Assembly: GCA_030043395.1 (NCBI GenBank) | Contig: JASHXW010000026.1 | Location: forward strand, 1 to 7,582 | Reading direction: 5' to 3' | DNA length: 7,582 nucleotides | Source of the DNA: Streptosporangiaceae bacterium | GTDB taxonomy: Bacteria; Actinomycetota; Actinomycetes; Streptosporangiales; Streptosporangiaceae | Part shown: positions 5,961-7,582 of the stretch, in pieces | Position numbering within the stretch: the stretch's first letter is position 1 | Layout: each line of letters opens with the position of its first letter | The notes under the pieces: generated by a model | Database searches by the model: none | What the model saw: only the letters and a program-made list of their open reading frames with translations | What the model was told of the DNA's origin: nothing | Position numbers and translations under genes: made by a program

Positions 5961-6779
5961 TCAGGCAGGTAGGTCCGCAGCGATCCGAACTCGCGCGCCT
6001 GGCGGCAGCGACAGCCGCTCCGCGGCATTGCCACTGCTCACCGCCAGCGAGATGAGTCCGGCGCTGTCGGTGAACGCGATCAGGTCGCCCGGTGCCGCTG
6101 ACCCGAACGTCTGCAGGTACGGCGCGCTCAGCTCGCGCCGGTTGCAGCGAATGATCAGCGAGGAGCCGAACGAGATGCCGAGCTCGGTCGCGGCCTGGGA
6201 CGGGATGGACAACTGGACATTGCCGAACCTGTCCACCGAGACGACCTCGCCCTCCGCCTCGCGGTCCAGCATCCGGCTCACTGGCGATGCGAGCTGTACC
6301 AGGTCGACCGGGTCGACCGCGCTGCCAGCTTGCGTCAGCTCGCCGCCCGTCGCCAGGTGCGCGGCAACCGGCATGAAGATGTCCCTGCCATGGAACGTCG
6401 GCGAGACCGGGTGACGCCAGAGCTCGGAGTTGGTCAGCACGATGGCGTGGTCCGCGCCGCCAAGCGCGGTGATCGCCCAGGACAGCAGGCCGTTGTCCGG
6501 TCCGACCAGGATGGCGGGCCCGGCTTGGACCGCGATGGCCCGGCGGGTGGTGCCGACGCCGGGGTCGACGACCGCCACGTGCACGGCCGGCGGCATGGCG
6601 GGGACCGTCTGCGCGAGCACGGCCGCTCCGCGTCGCACGTCGCCAGGTGGCACCAGGTGCGTGATGTCGATGACAGGGATGCTCGGCGCGATGCCGAGCG
6701 CCACACCGTGGCAAGCTGCGACGAATCCGTCTTCCAGCCCGAAGTCTGTCAGGAAGGTCAGGCAGCTCATCGAGGTCAC
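5961..6779 (-). CDS. SAM hydrolase / SAM hydroxide adenosyltransferase family protein (DUF62)
   Basis: This 272-residue protein is of normal full length for the family that uses water to split S-adenosylmethionine into adenosine and methionine; the same fold includes fluorinase and chlorinase. The N-terminal domain shows LTDFGLEDG (10-18, Asp12 for SAM binding), VVDPGVGTTRR (71-80) with Asp72 and Arg79, GPDNGLL (93-99) and FHGRDIFMPVAAHL (129-142) with His130. Asp72, Arg79 and His130 match the Asp-Arg-His set of the hydroxide-transferring members, so hydrolase is preferred over halogenase. The C-terminal beta-barrel contains SVDRFGNVQLSIP (181-193). It is cytosolic, with no signal sequence. 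The start is GTG (6777-6779); the ATG at codon 4 gives a more typical MSCLTFLTDFG start, and neither has a clear Shine-Dalgarno site. It lies directly upstream of the S8-like gene (49 nt) and may share its transcript. Confidence 0.92.
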   Translation of the reverse strand: MTSMSCLTFLTDFGLEDGFVAACHGVALGIAPSIPVIDITHLVPPGDVRRGAAVLAQTVPAMPPAVHVAVVDPGVGTTRRAIAVQAGPAILVGPDNGLLSWAITALGGADHAIVLTNSELWRHPVSPTFHGRDIFMPVAAHLATGGELTQAGSAVDPVDLVQLASPVSRMLDREAEGEVVSVDRFGNVQLSIPSQAATELGISFGSSLIIRCNRRELSAPYLQTFGSAAPGDLIAFTDSAGLISLAVSSGNAAERLSLPPGARVRIAADLPA

Positions 6780-6901
6780 AGATGGTGAGCGTACGTCTCA
6801 GGCTCGCCGGCCGCTAGATTGGCCAGCCATTGTTGGCCTACCATTGTGCCTTCGAAGAACGGCTGTGCTTGCTAAGAACGGCCCCGGCCTTGGTGGCGTC
6901 G
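6780..6901. promoter_or_regulatory. Divergent promoter region with two direct-repeat pairs
   Basis: This 122-bp spacer separates the SAM hydrolase gene (-) from the DUF3263 gene (+). It holds a 14-bp tandem repeat, TGGCCAGCCATTGT (6820-6833) and TGGCCTACCATTGT (6834-6847), 12 of 14 identical. A second pair, AAGAACGGC at 6855-6863 and 6874-6882, is 19 bp apart and identical. TAGATT (6815-6820) resembles a plus-strand -10 just before the first pair; no -35 was assigned. The repeats look like paired sites for a DNA-binding protein. Confidence 0.45.
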
Positions 6902-7135
6902 ATGACCGAGCTAGAGATGCGAGTACTGGCCTTCGAACGGAGTTTGTGGACCTCGCCCGGCGCCAAGGAACGCGAGATACTCGACGTGCTGGGTATGTCA
7001 CCGACCAGGTACTACCAGGTGCTGAACGAGCTGATCGACGAGCCAGCGGCGGCCCAGTTCGACCCAGTGCTCGTCGCGAGGTTGCGCCGGCGCAGGGACA
7101 CCCGCGGCAGGATCCGCTCGGGTCGCGACGGCTGA
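6902..7135 (+). CDS. DUF3263 family protein (small putative DNA-binding protein)
   Basis: This 77-residue protein matches the actinobacterial DUF3263 family throughout: VLAFERSLW (8-16), GAKEREILDVLGMSPTRYYQ (20-39), VLNELIDEP (40-48) and DPVLVARLRRRRDTR (54-68). The 21-45 segment has the pattern of a helix-turn-helix (a helix, the turn LGMSPTRY, a second helix), and the C-terminus is strongly basic, so nucleic-acid binding is likely but inferred. The ATG at 6902 follows GGTGG at a suitable distance and gives the usual family start. The frame is open further upstream to a TTG at 6830, but that stretch covers the direct repeats and is not family-like. It is followed by the trehalose phosphatase gene on the same strand, so the two may be cotranscribed. 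Confidence 0.9.
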   Translation: MTELEMRVLAFERSLWTSPGAKEREILDVLGMSPTRYYQVLNELIDEPAAAQFDPVLVARLRRRRDTRGRIRSGRDG

Positions 7136-7256
7136 CCAGGCAGCCAGCGCTGCACGTGTGCTCGGGGGACACGCTTTGGGGAACGAAGCTCCGCAAGATA
7201 CTGCAGCAGCAAGGGCCCAGCGTCGCGCTAGCGATGACGGCCCGCTCGCGCGGTCG
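7136..7256. other. Spacer or otsB 5' extension
   Basis: This 121-bp stretch lies between the DUF3263 stop and the otsB ATG. It includes a small palindrome, CAGCGCTG (7145-7152), a G-run at 7164-7168 and an in-frame TTG at 7176 that may be the true otsB start. No other gene was recognised. Confidence 0.4.
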
Positions 7257-7582
7257 ATGACGCCAGCCGGCCGGGCGGGTCTCGCTGCCCTGCTGCAGGC
7301 GCCGGAGCGCGCGCTGATCGCGCTCGACTTCGACGGCACCCTGGCGCCGATCGTGGCGGATCCCACCCAGGCCAGGGCGCTGCCCGCCGCCGTGACCGCG
7401 CTCCAGGCGCTGGCGCCGGTCACCGGCACGATCGCGGTCATCACTGGCCGCCCTGCCCGAACCGCGGCCGAGGCTGCCTGCCTGGATCAGGTACCTGGCG
7501 CCATCGTCCTTGGTCATTACGGCAGGCAGCGCTGGGAAGGCGGAGAGCTGACCACGCCGCCGCCACCGCCCGGCCTGGCACA
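7257..7582 (+). CDS. otsB: Trehalose-6-phosphate phosphatase (OtsB), 5' part only
   Basis: The gene runs off the right edge; 108 residues are visible from the ATG at 7257. It is a HAD-superfamily phosphatase: ALDFDGTLAPI (22-32) carries motif I DxDGT with nucleophile Asp24 and acid/base Asp26, and VITGRPA (61-67) is the motif II Thr region of OtsB. GHYGRQRWEGG (86-96) matches the GxYGxERW stretch of trehalose phosphatases, which favours OtsB over other HAD enzymes. The product dephosphorylates trehalose-6-phosphate to trehalose in the cytoplasm. The start is uncertain: the frame is open upstream, and a TTG at 7176 follows GGGGG (7164-7168) by 7 nt, which would add 27 residues, whereas the ATG at 7257 has no visible Shine-Dalgarno site but sits just before the conserved TPAGRAGL stretch. 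Confidence 0.9.
   Translation, partial: MTPAGRAGLAALLQAPERALIALDFDGTLAPIVADPTQARALPAAVTALQALAPVTGTIAVITGRPARTAAEAACLDQVPGAIVLGHYGRQRWEGGELTTPPPPPGLA

Noticed and set aside
5884..6714. 276-residue minus-strand frame
   Set aside because: It overlaps the SAM hydrolase gene in another frame on the same strand and is His/Arg-rich; the SAM hydrolase frame carries all the motifs.
5961..6779. Fluorinase or chlorinase
   Set aside because: The Asp-Arg-His set (72, 79, 130) fits the water-using SAM hydrolase branch, and no halometabolite genes are nearby.
6798..7517. 239-residue minus-strand frame
   Set aside because: It is antisense to DUF3263 and otsB, both strongly recognised, and its Arg/Ser-rich composition is typical of a high-GC shadow frame.

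Overview
The window is high-GC DNA with strong G/C third-position bias. It carries families typical of Actinomycetota: DUF3263, DUF4232, DUF2237, a mycosin-like S8 protein and an OtsB-type trehalose phosphatase. The genus cannot be set from the sequence alone. No phage, insertion-sequence, CRISPR, rRNA or tRNA signal was seen; it reads as ordinary chromosome with one unusual large gene.

Layout. (1) Positions 1-177 hold the C-terminal end of a probable membrane protein that starts outside the window. (2) Positions 187-600 (+) encode a DUF2237 protein, meeting tail to tail (4-nt gap) a secreted four-cysteine DUF4232-like protein at 605-1159 (-). (3) A short divergent spacer leads to a DUF5655-type protein at 1251-1820 (+), then a small single-pass envelope protein at 1926-2300 (+) and a PlsC-type acyltransferase at 2519-3229 (+). 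(4) plsC converges on an 866-residue S8 subtilase-like protein at 3311-5911 (-), with two hairpins at the junction. Upstream of it on the same strand is a SAM hydrolase / SAM hydroxide adenosyltransferase family gene at 5961-6779 (-). (5) Across a divergent, repeat-bearing spacer lie a DUF3263 helix-turn-helix-like protein at 6902-7135 (+) and the start of a trehalose-6-phosphate phosphatase at 7257 to the window end (+).

The most unusual item is the S8 protein. It keeps the mycosin-like layout of signal peptide, subtilase domain and C-terminal membrane helix, but the Asp and His positions of the triad are Ala and Ile, the oxyanion Asn is Asp, and the Ser motif is disrupted. It therefore looks like a pseudopeptidase. 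Behind the membrane helix is a long Pro/Ala/Gly-rich tail, predicted cytoplasmic, with Trp at near-perfect seven-residue spacing (PPWE-type units, a 21-bp repeat in the DNA). This suggests a membrane-anchored scaffold or sensor rather than a protease. Its link to the adjacent SAM hydrolase gene is inferred from strand and spacing only.
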